Shown here: in pieces, positions 43,737 through 55,025 of the stretch
How the letters are laid out: every line of letters starts with the position of its first letter
Numbering within the stretch: the stretch's first letter is position 1
Assembly (NCBI GenBank): GCA_021845805.1
Contig: JAJZVD010000012.1
Coordinates: 1-64,000 of the forward strand
Direction of reading: 5' to 3'
DNA length: 64,000 nucleotides
Source: Pseudomonadota bacterium
Lineage (GTDB): Bacteria > Pseudomonadota > Alphaproteobacteria > Rhodobacterales > Rhodobacteraceae
Notes under the pieces: generated by a model
Told to the model about the DNA's origin: nothing
What the model saw: the letters and a program-made list of their open reading frames with translations, nothing else
Database searches by the model: none
Position numbers and translations under genes: made by a program

Positions 43737-45215
43737 CTAGACCGACAGGCAGATGTATTTCATTTCCAGATAGTCCTCGATCCCGTGGTGGCTGCCTTCG
43801 CGGCCAAGCCCGGATTGCTTGACCCCGCCGAAGGGGGCGACCTCGGTCGAGATCAGGCCGGTGTTCACCCCCACCATGCCATATTCCAGCGCCTCTTGCA
43901 CCCGGGTGATGCGCCCGATGTCGCGGGCATAGAAGTAGCTTGCCAGACCGAAGATCGTGTCATTGGCCAGCCGGATCGCTTCTTCCTCGGTCTCGAACTT
44001 GTAGAGCGGCGCGAGGGGGCCGAAGGTTTCCTCGTTCGACACCTTCATGCCGGGCGTCACGCCGGTGACGACCGTGGGCTGGAAGAAGGTGCCGCCCAGC
44101 GCGTGCCGTCCGCCGCCGACCACGATCTTGCCGCCGCCCGCCAGCACGTCGGCGATGTGCTCTTCCACCTTCGCCACCGCGGCTTCGTTGATCAGCGGCC
44201 CCAGGTCGGTGCCCGCCACCAGCCCGTCGCCCACGTTCAGTTTTTCCACCGCCGCCGACAGCTTCGCGGCGAAGGCGTCATAGACGCCGGCCTGAACGTA
44301 GATGCGGTTGGCGCAGACGCAGGTCTGCCCGTTGTTGCGGTATTTGGAAATCATCGCCCCCTCGACCGCCTTGTCCAGGTCGGCATCGTCGAAGACGATG
44401 AAGGGCGCGTTGCCGCCAAGCTCCATGCTGCACTTCATCACCTGATCCGCCGCCTGCCGCAGCAGGATGCGGCCCACCTCGGTCGAGCCGGTGAAGGTCA
44501 GCTTGCGCACCACCGGGTTTTCGCAGAACTCCTTGCCGATCTCGGGCGAACGGTTCGACGGAATGACCGAGAAGATGCCCGCGGGCACCCCGGCGCGTTC
44601 GGCCAGCACCGCGATCGCCAGCGCCGACAGGGGCGTATCCTCGGCGGGTTTGGCGATGAAGGCGCAGCCCACCGCCAGCGCGGGGCCGCACTTGCGGGTA
44701 ATCATCGCATTGGGGAAGTTCCACGGCGTGATCGAGCCCACCACGCCGATCGGCTGCTTGATGACGGTGATGCGCTTGTCGCGCTGGTGGCCGGGGATGG
44801 TTTCGCCATAGACGCGCTTGGCCTCCTCGGCGAACCATTCGATGAAGCTTGCGCCATAGGCGATCTCGCCCTTGGCCTCGTTGAAGGGCTTGCCCATCTC
44901 GGCGGTCAGGATGCGGGCCAGATCGTCCTGATTGGCCATCATCAGGTCGAACCACTTGCGCAGGATGGCGGCGCGCTCCTTGCCGGTGCGGGTGGCCCAC
45001 TCCTTCTGCGCGCCTTCCGCCGCCGCGATGGCGCGGGCGGTTTCGGCGCGGCCGAGGTTCGCGACATGGCAGATCACGTCGCCGCGTGCCGGGTTCAGCA
45101 CCGGGAAGGTGCTGCCGTCATCGGCATCGACCCAGGCGCCGCCCAGATAGGCCTTGGTGACCAGAAGCGAGGGGTCTTTCAGCAACGCGCGCAGATCGGT
45201 AACGGAATCGAGCAT
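43737..45215 (-). CDS. gabD: NAD(P)-dependent succinate-semialdehyde dehydrogenase
   Basis: A 492-residue aldehyde dehydrogenase of the GabD group, which makes succinate from succinic semialdehyde at the end of GABA breakdown. Key parts are TPWNFPNAMITRKCGPALAVGC, KLTFTGSTEVGRILL, catalytic Glu in SMELGGNAPFIVFDDADLD and catalytic Cys in RNNGQTCVCANR. The C terminus GGVKQSGLGREGSHHGIEDYLEMKYICL is typical of GabD. The start at 45215 follows GGAGG; in-frame upstream ATG codons are not needed. A strong terminator follows. Confidence 0.92.
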   Translation of the reverse strand: MLDSVTDLRALLKDPSLLVTKAYLGGAWVDADDGSTFPVLNPARGDVICHVANLGRAETARAIAAAEGAQKEWATRTGKERAAILRKWFDLMMANQDDLARILTAEMGKPFNEAKGEIAYGASFIEWFAEEAKRVYGETIPGHQRDKRITVIKQPIGVVGSITPWNFPNAMITRKCGPALAVGCAFIAKPAEDTPLSALAIAVLAERAGVPAGIFSVIPSNRSPEIGKEFCENPVVRKLTFTGSTEVGRILLRQAADQVMKCSMELGGNAPFIVFDDADLDKAVEGAMISKYRNNGQTCVCANRIYVQAGVYDAFAAKLSAAVEKLNVGDGLVAGTDLGPLINEAAVAKVEEHIADVLAGGGKIVVGGGRHALGGTFFQPTVVTGVTPGMKVSNEETFGPLAPLYKFETEEEAIRLANDTIFGLASYFYARDIGRITRVQEALEYGMVGVNTGLISTEVAPFGGVKQSGLGREGSHHGIEDYLEMKYICLSV

Positions 45216-45340
45216 GGGGGCCTCCATGAAACGGGATGCGTCATGGAAACCACCCGGCGGCGGCATTGTCCAGCCGGGCAGGGGCTGGCCCTTGCCCGCC
45301 CGACCGGTCTAGGATCGCCCCGCAAGAGGAGAGCCGCGCG

Positions 45341-46135
45341 ATGGACGACCCCGATACCGCCTATTCCAACGGCCGCTTCATTCCGGGGGCCGAGACCTAC
45401 GCCCCCCGCTGGGCGGCCGAGGCCGAGGCGTTCCGCGCGGCCCTTGGCCCCCGCGCGCGGCTGGGGCTGGCCTATGGCCCCGGCGCGCGGCAGTGGCTGG
45501 ACCTGTTCCTGCCGGAGGGCACGCCGACGGGGCTGATGGTCTTCATCCACGGCGGCTACTGGATGAGCTTCGGCCCGCGCGACTGGTCGGGCTTTGCCCA
45601 GGGGGCGCTGGACCGTGGCTGGGCCTGCGCCATGCCGGGCTATACCATCGCGCCCGAAGGCCGCATCGCCGCGATGACGGCCGAGGTCGGCCGCGCCATC
45701 GCCCATGCCGCGGCCGAGGTCGCGGGGCCGATTGCCCTCACAGGCCATTCCGCGGGCGGCCACCTGACCGCACGGATGTTCTGCGAAGACGCCCCCCTGC
45801 CGCCCGAGGTGGCCGCGCGGCTTGTCACCGGGGTTCCGATCTCGCCCCTGTCGGATCTGCGCCCGCTCTGCGCGACCGCAATGAACGCGACGCTGAAGAT
45901 CGACGCGGCCGAGGCGCTGGCCGAAAGCCCCGCGCTCCTGCCGCGCCGGGCGGGGGGGCGGGTCACCGTCTGGGTGGGCGGGGCCGAGCGGCCCGCCTTC
46001 CTCGATCAGGCGCGCTGGCTGTCCGACGCCTGGGCCTGCCCGGCCCACATCGCGCCGCGGCTTCACCACTTCAACGTGATCGACGATCTGGCCCGGCCGG
46101 ATTCGCGGCTGATCGAGACGCTGCTCGACTTATAG
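45341..46135 (+). CDS. Alpha/beta hydrolase with HGGYW motif (kynurenine-formamidase-like)
   Basis: A 264-residue hydrolase. MVFIHGGYWMSFGPRD is the oxyanion HGGxW motif, and ALTGHSAGGHLTARMF the nucleophile elbow with Ser. The C-terminal HHFNVIDDL gives the catalytic His. The sequence fits the arylformamidase/esterase group acting on small amides or esters; the exact substrate is unknown. It is divergent from gabD, with 125 bases between, and its 3' end overlaps the convergent gene by 6 bases. Confidence 0.88.
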   Translation: MDDPDTAYSNGRFIPGAETYAPRWAAEAEAFRAALGPRARLGLAYGPGARQWLDLFLPEGTPTGLMVFIHGGYWMSFGPRDWSGFAQGALDRGWACAMPGYTIAPEGRIAAMTAEVGRAIAHAAAEVAGPIALTGHSAGGHLTARMFCEDAPLPPEVAARLVTGVPISPLSDLRPLCATAMNATLKIDAAEALAESPALLPRRAGGRVTVWVGGAERPAFLDQARWLSDAWACPAHIAPRLHHFNVIDDLARPDSRLIETLLDL

Positions 46136-46690
46136 GCCGAACTTTTCCAGCCCGGAAAAGTCGATCTTCTGCAGCAGGGGCAGCATCTTTTCCGGATCGG
46201 CCCCCTGCGCCTGCACCAGCACCTGCGTGCCCACCAGCGCCGAAAGCGTGCCATCCTGGTTGAGGAACTTGCGGTCGCCCACCTTCACGATCTTGCCCAT
46301 CTGGGCCATCATGACCGTGTTGCCCAGGATGGTCGCCATGGATGCCACCATGCTGTTGTTGGCCATCAGGGTGATCTTGAATTCGGTGTCACCCTCGGCA
46401 TAACTCGCCTCGGCGCCCACGCCGCCGCCCAGCACGTTCAGGCCCTGGTTGATGTCCGCGGTGTCGGTGCGGGTCCAGCCATCGGGTGCGGCGGGCAGAA
46501 AGGCCGCAAGCGCGCCGCCGCGCTTGGTCTGCATCAGTTGCTGGGCATAGGCGGCCGCGTCCATCGCGTCCTTCACCTTGCCCGCCTGATAGGCGGCAAG
46601 CGCCCCCTTCAGGCTGTCCTCGATCTCGTCGGCCAGGGCGACACCGGCGATCAGGGTCAGAACGGTCGTCATCAGGAAAATGCGCTGCAT
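46130..46690 (-). CDS. Exported protein of unknown function
   Basis: A 186-residue protein with a signal peptide (MQRIFLMTTVLTLIAGVALA). An alanine-rich helical region follows (DSLKGALAAYQAGKVKDAMDAAAYAQQLMQ), then a mixed domain with SYAEGDTEFKITLMANNSM and VKVGDRKFL. I do not recognise a family. It begins 60 bases downstream of the P1 peptidase gene on the same strand and may be its operon mate. Confidence 0.7.
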   Translation of the reverse strand: MQRIFLMTTVLTLIAGVALADEIEDSLKGALAAYQAGKVKDAMDAAAYAQQLMQTKRGGALAAFLPAAPDGWTRTDTADINQGLNVLGGGVGAEASYAEGDTEFKITLMANNSMVASMATILGNTVMMAQMGKIVKVGDRKFLNQDGTLSALVGTQVLVQAQGADPEKMLPLLQKIDFSGLEKFGL

Positions 46691-46750
46691 GGGGACCTCC
46701 CGCGGAAATGCGGCGATGCTACGCCCGCCGCACGCGGTGGGGCAAGCCGC

Positions 46751-47716
46751 TCAGCCGAAGCGCGTGACCCAGGCCGGTTGCAGATCGCCCGGCTTCGGCG
46801 TGGCCAGCCATACGGCCCGGGCGATGGCGCGGGCCAGGCAGCAGGCGGCGGCATGGCCCAGCAGGTAGGCGTCGGTCGCCGGATCGGGCAGGGGTTTCGC
46901 CCCCGTGGCGGCGGCAAAGACCAGATCGCCGTCGAATGGGGTATGCGACGGCACCAGCGCCCGCGCCATCCCGTCCTGCGCGGCGGTGGCCATGCGCAGC
47001 GCCTGCGCCTGGGTCAGCACGGCATCGGTGGCCACGATCGCGATGGTCGTGGCCTCGCCCATCCGCTTGCCCGGTGCGGGCTCGGCCGCCGGGGCGAAGG
47101 CCCGCGCCACCCCGCGCCCGCCGAACTCGGCCGCGAGTTCCCAGGGCGCGGCCCAGAACGCCGGCCCGTCGTCGACCGTGGCCTGCCCCAGCGCATTCAC
47201 CGCCACCAGCGCCCCCACCGTGATCCCGTTGTCCAGCACCGCCGAGGCCGAACCCAGGCCCCCCTTCAGGTTGCCCGTCGTGGCCCCGGTGCCCGCGCCG
47301 ACGCTGCCCAGCGCGAAATCGGCCGCCGCTGCCCGCAACGCGGTCAGCCCCAGCGCCTTGTAGGGGTTCACCGTCCAGTCCTTGCGCCCGCCGTTCAACA
47401 GGTCGAACAGGATCGCACCGGGCACGATGGGCACCCGCTGGTCGCCCACCGCATACCCGCGCCCCATCGCGCGCAGCCCGTCGGCCACCCCCGAGGCGGC
47501 ATCAAGCCCAAAGGCCGATCCGCCCGACAGCACCAGCGCATCCACCTCTTGCACCAGCCGGTCGGGCGCCAGCAGGTCGGTTTCGCGCGTGCCGGGCGCG
47601 CCGCCCATCACATGGACCGCGGCGACAAAGGGCCGCTCGCCCACCAGCACCGTCGCGCCCGACCGCAGCCGTTCGTCCTGCGCGTTGCCCACGCGCAGCC
47701 CCGCCACATCCGTCAT
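46751..47716 (-). CDS. P1 family peptidase (DmpA/S58-like aminopeptidase)
   Basis: A 321-residue N-terminal-nucleophile aminopeptidase. The blocks GLRVGNAQDERLRSGATVLV, MGGAPGTRETDLL, VDALVLSGGSAFGLDAASGV and GSVGAGTGATTGNLKGGLGSAS are diagnostic. In the family the chain cleaves itself before the Ser of the last motif to expose the nucleophile. It lies downstream of the SDR/ALDH/ABC genes, separated by the intergenic repeat. The ATG at 47716 follows AAGGAA; the longer frame reads through the repeat and is rejected. Confidence 0.9.
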   Translation of the reverse strand: MTDVAGLRVGNAQDERLRSGATVLVGERPFVAAVHVMGGAPGTRETDLLAPDRLVQEVDALVLSGGSAFGLDAASGVADGLRAMGRGYAVGDQRVPIVPGAILFDLLNGGRKDWTVNPYKALGLTALRAAAADFALGSVGAGTGATTGNLKGGLGSASAVLDNGITVGALVAVNALGQATVDDGPAFWAAPWELAAEFGGRGVARAFAPAAEPAPGKRMGEATTIAIVATDAVLTQAQALRMATAAQDGMARALVPSHTPFDGDLVFAAATGAKPLPDPATDAYLLGHAAACCLARAIARAVWLATPKPGDLQPAWVTRFG

Positions 47717-47749
47717 CAGGTTCCTTGGCCCCGGCCTCACGAGCCTCTC

Positions 47750-47803
47750 CCCATTTTCTGTCTGCAAATATCCCGCGGGGGTCCGGGGGCGCGAAGCCCC
47801 CGG
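47750..47803 (-). repeat. Intergenic hairpin/box repeat, copy C, between SDR and P1 peptidase
   Basis: On the minus strand an eight-base stem CCGGGGGC and GCCCCCGG around TTCGC is followed by a GGACCCCCGC spacer and the box GGATATTTGCAGACAGAAAATGG. The box is identical to that of copy A, but the hairpin sequence and loop differ. It fills most of the gap between the SDR stop and the P1 peptidase start. Confidence 0.75.
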
Positions 47804-47812
47804 TCCGTCCCG

Positions 47813-48553
47813 TCAGATGCAGCGCCCGCCATCCACTTCCAGCGCCGCGCCGGTAATCATCGACGCCTCGGGCGAACACAGGAACACCGCCGCGGCCCCC
47901 ATGTCGGCCGGGGTGGAAAACCGCCCCAGCGGGATCGTGGCCAGGAACTTCGCCCGCATCTCGGGCGTGTCCTCGCCCATGAAGCTTTTCAGCAGGGGCG
48001 TTTCCCCGGCCACCGGGCAGATCGCGTTCACGCGCACGCCCGCGGGGGCCAATTCCACCGCCATCGACTTCGTGGCGGTAATCATCCACCCTTTCGAGGC
48101 GTTGTACCACGAAAGCCGCGGCCGCGGGCTGAGCCCGGCGGTCGAGGCGACGTTGAGGATCGCGCCCGCCTGCGCCGCCTTCATCCGCGGCACGATGTGG
48201 CGCGCGGTCAGAAAGACCGATTTCGCGTTGACGGCCAGCACCCGGTCGAACTCGGCCTCGGCCACGTCCTCCATCGGCTGCGGCAGGTGGGTGATGCCTG
48301 CGTTGTTCACCAGGATGTCGAGCGTGCCGAAGGCGCCGAAGGCGGCCGCGGCCATGGCTGCGACGCTTGCGTTGTCACTGACGTCCACCACCTGCGCCAG
48401 CCCGCCCACCTCGGCCGCGACCGCCTCGGCGGCAGCGCGATTCAGGTCGGCCACCATCACCCGCGCCCCCTCTGCCGCAAAGGCGCGCACGATGCCCGCC
48501 CCAAAGCCCGAGCCGCCGCCCGTCACGATCGCCGTCCTGCCCGCCAGCCGCAT
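47813..48553 (-). CDS. SDR family NAD(P)-dependent oxidoreductase
   Basis: A 246-residue short-chain dehydrogenase with TGGGSGFGAGI for cofactor binding, VADLNR (acidic residue suggesting NAD preference), NNAGI, catalytic Ser in LNVASTAGLSP and YxxxK in SWYNASKGW. The substrate is not known. It lies 42 bases after the aldehyde dehydrogenase gene on the same strand, so the two could oxidise an alcohol to an acid in sequence. Confidence 0.92.
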   Translation of the reverse strand: MRLAGRTAIVTGGGSGFGAGIVRAFAAEGARVMVADLNRAAAEAVAAEVGGLAQVVDVSDNASVAAMAAAAFGAFGTLDILVNNAGITHLPQPMEDVAEAEFDRVLAVNAKSVFLTARHIVPRMKAAQAGAILNVASTAGLSPRPRLSWYNASKGWMITATKSMAVELAPAGVRVNAICPVAGETPLLKSFMGEDTPEMRAKFLATIPLGRFSTPADMGAAAVFLCSPEASMITGAALEVDGGRCI

Positions 48554-48595
48554 CCCGTCCTCCCGCTGCCTGCGATCTTTCGCAGAAAAATCGCC

Positions 48596-50033
48596 CTATC
48601 CGTGGTGCGCCGCAACCGTCTTCAGCACCGAAAAGCCGTAGAGCGCCTCGAACCCTTTCTCGCGTCCGTGGCCCGACAGGCCCACGCCGCCGAAGGGCAG
48701 TTCCACCCCGCCCCCCGCGCCATAGTTGTTCAGGAACACCTGCCCGGCCCGCAGCCGCTTCGCCATGCGCAGCGCGCGGCTGCCGTTTTCCGTCCAGCAG
48801 CCGGCAACAAGGCCGTAGCCCGTGCCATTGGCGATGGCGGTCGCGTGATCCTCGTCGTCGAAGGGGATCACCACCTGCGCGGGGCCGAAGATCTCCTCTT
48901 GCGCCAGCCGGTGATCGGGGCCCACGTCGGCCAGCAGCGCGGGGGCCACATAATGCCCGCCCGCGGGCGCCCCCTCCACCACCTGCCCGCGCGCGGCCAG
49001 GGTCAGATCCCCGGCCAGCGCCAGAAAGCCTTCCACCAGCGCCTTCTGCCGGGCCGAGATCAACGGCCCCACATCAAGGTCAGACAGCGCCGGGCCCACC
49101 TTCAGCGCGCCGTAGCGGGCGGCCATGCGGTCCACCACCTCGGCGTAGCGGCTGCGTTCCACCAGGATGCGGGATGCGGCGGAACAGGTCTGCCCGGCGT
49201 TCTGGATGCCCGCGTTCACCAGGAAGGGCAGCGCGCGGTCCAGATCGGCATCGGCAAAGACCACCTGCGGGCTCTTGCCGCCCAGTTCCAGCGTGACCGG
49301 TACCACATTGCGCGCCGCCGCCGCCTGCACCAGTTGCCCGACCCCGACCGAGCCGGTGAAGCTCAGGTGCCGCACCCCCGGATGCGCGGTCAGCGCGGCG
49401 CCCGCCTCCTCGCCCAGACCCGGCACCACGTTCAGCGCGCCCGCGGGCAGCCCCGCCTCTTCCGCCAGCCGCGCGAAGGCCAGCGCGGTCAGACAGGCTT
49501 CCTCGGCCGGTTTCAGCACGCAGGCGTTGCCCATCGCCAGCGCCGCCCCGACCGACCGGCCGATGATCTGCATGGGATAGTTCCAGGGCACGATATGGCC
49601 CGTCACCCCATGCGGCTCGCGCAGGGTGTAGACGGTGTAGCCGTCCAGATAGGGGATCGTCTCGCCCATCAGCTTGTCGGCGGCGCCTGCGTAGAATTCC
49701 ATGTAGCGGGCCAGCGCCAGCGCATCGGCGCGCGCCTGCTTCAGCGGCTTGCCCACGTCGGTGGCCTCGATCACCGCCAGGTCATCGGCCCGCGCCAGAA
49801 CCAGCGCGCCGATCCGGGCCAGCACCCGGCCGCGTTCCGCCGCGGTCATCCGCCCCCAGGGGCCCGCCAGCGCCGCCTCGGCCGCAGCGACCGCCGCGTC
49901 GATCTCGGCCGCGCCGCCGCGGGCGATGGCGCCGATCGCGGCCCCGGTCGAGGGGTCTTCCAGCGGCAGGGTCTCGGGCAGGGTCAGCCAGCGCCCCCCG
50001 ATGAAAACCTGCGCCGGGTCGAACCACAGGCGG

Positions 50034-50050
<17 letters not shown>
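48596..50050 (-). CDS. Aldehyde dehydrogenase family protein
   Basis: A 484-residue NAD(P)-dependent aldehyde dehydrogenase. VPWNYPMQIIGRSVGAALAMGNACVLKPAEEA binds cofactor, TLELGGKSPQVVFADADLDRAL has the catalytic Glu, and QNAGQTCSAASRILVE the catalytic Cys. The sequence resembles the betaine/gamma-aminobutyraldehyde group, but the substrate is unproven. Its start overlaps the end of the ABC ATPase gene by 17 bases, which ties it to the transporter. Confidence 0.92.
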
Positions 50051-51625
<1,575 letters not shown>

Positions 51626-51629
<4 letters not shown>

Positions 51630-52456
51630 GCCTGCCGCCTCAGCCGCGGGTCCATCAGGTCGCGCAGCCCGTCGCCCAGCAGGTTCAGCCCCAGCACCGT
51701 CAGCACGATGGCCAGCCCCGGAAACAGCGCAAGCTGCGGCGCCAGACCCATCAGCGTCTGGCTGTCGGCCAGCATCCGGCCCCAGCTTGGCGTGGGCGGC
51801 TGCGCGCCAAGGCCGACATAGCTCAGCCCCGCCTCGGCCAGGATGCCAAGGCTGAACTGGATGGTGCCCTGCACGATCAGCAGGTTCGCCACGTTCGGCA
51901 GGATGTGTTCCACCGAGATGCGCGCCCCCCGCTTGCCTGCCAGCCGTGCCGCGCGGATGTAATCCAGCGTCCAGAGGCTGAGCGCGCCGCCGCGGGTCAC
52001 CCGCGCGAAGACCGGGATGTTGAAGATCCCGATCGCCAGGATCGCGTTCACCGCCGAGGGCCCGAAGACCGAGGTGATCAGGATCGCGATGACAAGCGAG
52101 GGGAAGGCAAAGACCAGATCGCCGCCGCGCTGGATCACCTCGTCGATCCACGAGCCGCGGGTGGCGGCCGCCCAGAGGCCCAGCGGCACGCCCGCCCCCA
52201 TCCCGATGCCCACCGCCACGATCGCCACCGCGATCGAGGTTCGCGCGCCGACCATCAGTTGCGCCGCCACGTCGCGGCCGAACTGGTCGGTGCCCAGCCA
52301 ATGCGCGGCCGAGGGCGGGCGCAGTTTCTGCGCGATGTCCATTGCGGCATAGGGCCAGGGTGTCCAGACGAAGGACAGCAGCGCCATCGTCACGAAGGTG
52401 CCCGCGAGCACCGCCCCCAGCCACAGGCCGACGCGCCGTCTGGTGCCCCGCCTCAT
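51626..52456 (-). CDS. Oligopeptide-type ABC transporter permease (DppC-like)
   Basis: A 276-residue permease with about six membrane segments. It has the DppC N-terminal HWLGTDQFGRDVAAQLMVGARTSIAVA and the EAA loop RAARLAGKRGARISVEHILPNVANLLIVQGT. The C terminus GDGLRDLMDPRLRR is typical of the family. It overlaps both neighbours by 4 bases (ATGA). Confidence 0.94.
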
Positions 52457-53394
52457 CGCCGCAGCCTCGGGTCGACAAGCACATAGGCCAGTTCCACCGC
52501 GAAGTTCACCACGATGACCGCGGCGACCAGCAGCATGACCACCGATTGCACCACGATCAGGTCGCGCTGGGTGATGCCCTGAAAGATCAGCCGCCCCAGA
52601 CCGGGCAGGTAGAACACGTTTTCGATGATGATCGCCCCGGCCAGCAGGAACGAGAATTGCAGCCCCAGGATGGTCAGCACCGGAATGAGCGCATTGCGCA
52701 GGCCGTGCCGCCGAACCGCCTGGCCCTGCGACAGGCCCTTGGCCCGCGCGGTGCGGATGAAATCCTGCGACAGCGTCTCGATCAGGGCCGAACGCATGAC
52801 GCGGGTCAGGATGGCCGCCTGCGGCAGCGCCAGCGCGACCGCGGGCAGGGTCAGCCCGCGCAACCCGGGCCAGAGCCCGCCGCCCCAGCCCGGGAAACCG
52901 CCTGCGGGCAGCCAGTGCAGCCGCAGGGCAAAGACGATGACCAGCAGCATGGCGAACCAGAAGTTCGGTACCGCGATGCCAAGTTGGGTTGCCCCCATCA
53001 CCGCCAGATCGGCCCCCCGCCCGCGGCGCGCGGCGGCAAGCATGCCCGCAGGGAAGGCCAGCAGGCTCGACAGCGCCATCGCATAGACCGTCAGCGGCAG
53101 CGAGACCTGCAACCGTTGCAGGACCAGCCCCGCCACCGGCACCCGGTAGGTGTAGCTTGTGCCCAGATCCCCGGTCAGCATGCCCCCCACCCAGTGCAGG
53201 TAGCGCAGCGGCAGCGGCCCGGTCAGGCCCAGGCTGTGACGCAGCGCCTCGACCGTGTCGGGGGTGGCGTTCAGGCCCATCATGAAGGTCGCCGGATCGC
53301 CCGGAATCACCTGCACCACGACGAAGATCACCACGCTCGCCACCACCAGGCTGAGCACGAGCGACCCCAGACGCGAGAGCAGGTAACGCGGCAT
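52453..53394 (-). CDS. Oligopeptide-type ABC transporter permease (DppB-like)
   Basis: A 313-residue permease opening MPRYLLSRLGSLVLSLVVASVVIFVVVQVIPGDP, the DppB signature, and containing TARAKGLSQGQAVRRHGLRNALIPVLTILGLQFSFLLAGAIIIENVFYLPGLG. The start at 53394 follows AAGGAGAA; the longer frame overlaps the divergent promoter. It is the first gene of the operon, and no substrate-binding protein gene precedes it or lies in the operon. Confidence 0.95.
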   Translation of the reverse strand: MPRYLLSRLGSLVLSLVVASVVIFVVVQVIPGDPATFMMGLNATPDTVEALRHSLGLTGPLPLRYLHWVGGMLTGDLGTSYTYRVPVAGLVLQRLQVSLPLTVYAMALSSLLAFPAGMLAAARRGRGADLAVMGATQLGIAVPNFWFAMLLVIVFALRLHWLPAGGFPGWGGGLWPGLRGLTLPAVALALPQAAILTRVMRSALIETLSQDFIRTARAKGLSQGQAVRRHGLRNALIPVLTILGLQFSFLLAGAIIIENVFYLPGLGRLIFQGITQRDLIVVQSVVMLLVAAVIVVNFAVELAYVLVDPRLRR

Positions 53395-53550
53395 CGGTTC
53401 TCCTTCCGTCGCGGCGAAGCCTAAGCGGGGCGCAGGGGAATGGTCCAGCCCCGCGATGCAACACGGGTTTGTGCAATCGGGCGGGGCGCGCCCACTGGAC
53501 CTTGCCCCCGGTCGGCGTATGTTCCCGCCAAACGGGACAGGACGCACGGA

Positions 53551-54936
53551 ATGGATCAGGCAGGCTGGCAGGAACGGCCCATGGCAGCACGGGTCGCGGC
53601 AGACGGGCTGGCCATGCCGCGCCGGGCCTTTGCCTGGGCCACGATCATCCTTGGGCTGACGCTGGCGGTGCTGGACGGCTCGATCGCCAACGTGGCGCTA
53701 CCCACCATCGCCGAAGAGTTCAAGGCGGACCCTGCGGTCTCGATCTGGATCGTCAACGGCTACCAGCTTGCCATCGTGATGGCGCTTCTGCCGCTGTCGA
53801 CGCTGGGGGAACGCTACGGCTACCGCTGGGTCTACCTGTACGGGATCCTGCTGTTCACCGTCGCCTCGCTGGGCTGCGTGCTGGCGCCATCGCTTCAGGC
53901 GCTGACCGTGGCGCGGGTGGTGCAGGGGCTGGGGGCCGCCGGCCTGATGAGCGTGAATGCCGCGGTGCTGCGCTATACGGTGCCGCAGGTGAAGTTCGGC
54001 GCGGCGATCGGGATGAACGCGCTGGTGGTGGCCGCGGCCTCGACCGCGGGGCCCGCGATTTCCGGGGTTCTGCTGGCGCTGGCAAGCTGGCGCTGGCTCT
54101 TTGCCATCAACCTGCCGCTGGGCGTTCTGGTGCTGGTGCTGGGCTGGCGCAGCCTGCCCGACAGCGACCGCACCCATGACCGCTTCGATGTGCCAAGCGC
54201 GGTGCTGAGCGCGCTGGCCTTCGGGCTGGTCGTGACCATCATCGACAGCTTCGGCCATGCGATCGCCTGGGGCATCGTGCTGCCGCAGGTGGTGGCCTGC
54301 GTGCTGGCGTTCATCTGGCTGTTTGCCCGGGCCCGCCGGACGGCCCGGCCGATGCTGCCGCTGGACCTGCTGCGGTTGCCGATCTTCTCTCTGTCGATCA
54401 GCACCTCGGTTGCGTCCTTCGCGGCGCAGATGCTGGCCTTCGTCTCGCTGCCCTTCACCTTCCAGATGCTCTACCAGATGAGCCCGACGGGCGTGGGGAT
54501 CCTGATGATGCCCTGGCCGCTGGCGGTGGCCGTGGTGGCGCCGCTGGCCGGGCGGCTGGCCGACCGGTATTCCTCGGCCGTGCTGGGCGGGACAGGGCTG
54601 ATCCTGCTGGCGGTCGGGCTTGTGCTGCTGGGCCTCTTGCCCGCGCATCCCGCGGATTGGGACATCGCCTGGCGCATGGCGCTGTGCGGCGCGGGGTTCG
54701 GGCTGTTCCAGTCGCCCAACAACCGCACGATGATCGCCGCAGCCCCGCGCGAGCGCAGCGGTGCCGCCAGCGGGATGCTGAGCGTCGCGCGGCTGATGGG
54801 GCAGTCCATCGGCACCGCGCTGGTGGCGCTTTTGCTGGCGCAGTTCGGCATCGCCGGGGCGGTGACGGCGCTGTTCACCGGCGCGGCCTTCGCGGCGGTG
54901 GCGGCCGTCTTCAGCCTGACGCGGCTGGCCGTCTAG
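53551..54936 (+). CDS. MFS transporter, DHA2 (EmrB/QacA) type
   Basis: A 461-residue drug/proton antiporter-type protein with 13-14 membrane segments. VLDGSIANVALPTIAEEF is motif D1 and the start of DHA2 proteins, GERYGYRWVYLYGILLFTVASLGC is motif A, and VVQGLGAAGLMSVNAAVLRY motif B. GRLADRYSS repeats motif A in the second half. A substrate cannot be told. It is divergent from the ABC operon (156 bases between). ATG at 53581 is a possible alternative start. Confidence 0.9.
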   Translation: MDQAGWQERPMAARVAADGLAMPRRAFAWATIILGLTLAVLDGSIANVALPTIAEEFKADPAVSIWIVNGYQLAIVMALLPLSTLGERYGYRWVYLYGILLFTVASLGCVLAPSLQALTVARVVQGLGAAGLMSVNAAVLRYTVPQVKFGAAIGMNALVVAAASTAGPAISGVLLALASWRWLFAINLPLGVLVLVLGWRSLPDSDRTHDRFDVPSAVLSALAFGLVVTIIDSFGHAIAWGIVLPQVVACVLAFIWLFARARRTARPMLPLDLLRLPIFSLSISTSVASFAAQMLAFVSLPFTFQMLYQMSPTGVGILMMPWPLAVAVVAPLAGRLADRYSSAVLGGTGLILLAVGLVLLGLLPAHPADWDIAWRMALCGAGFGLFQSPNNRTMIAAAPRERSGAASGMLSVARLMGQSIGTALVALLLAQFGIAGAVTALFTGAAFAAVAAVFSLTRLAV

Positions 54937-55025
54937 GTGGCCGGGCGCGGGCGCGCGTGGCTCTCTTTGCCGCCGCAATGCGGCGTGCTACATCTTGTGC
55001 CGACGAACCAGAGGATTGCACGGCG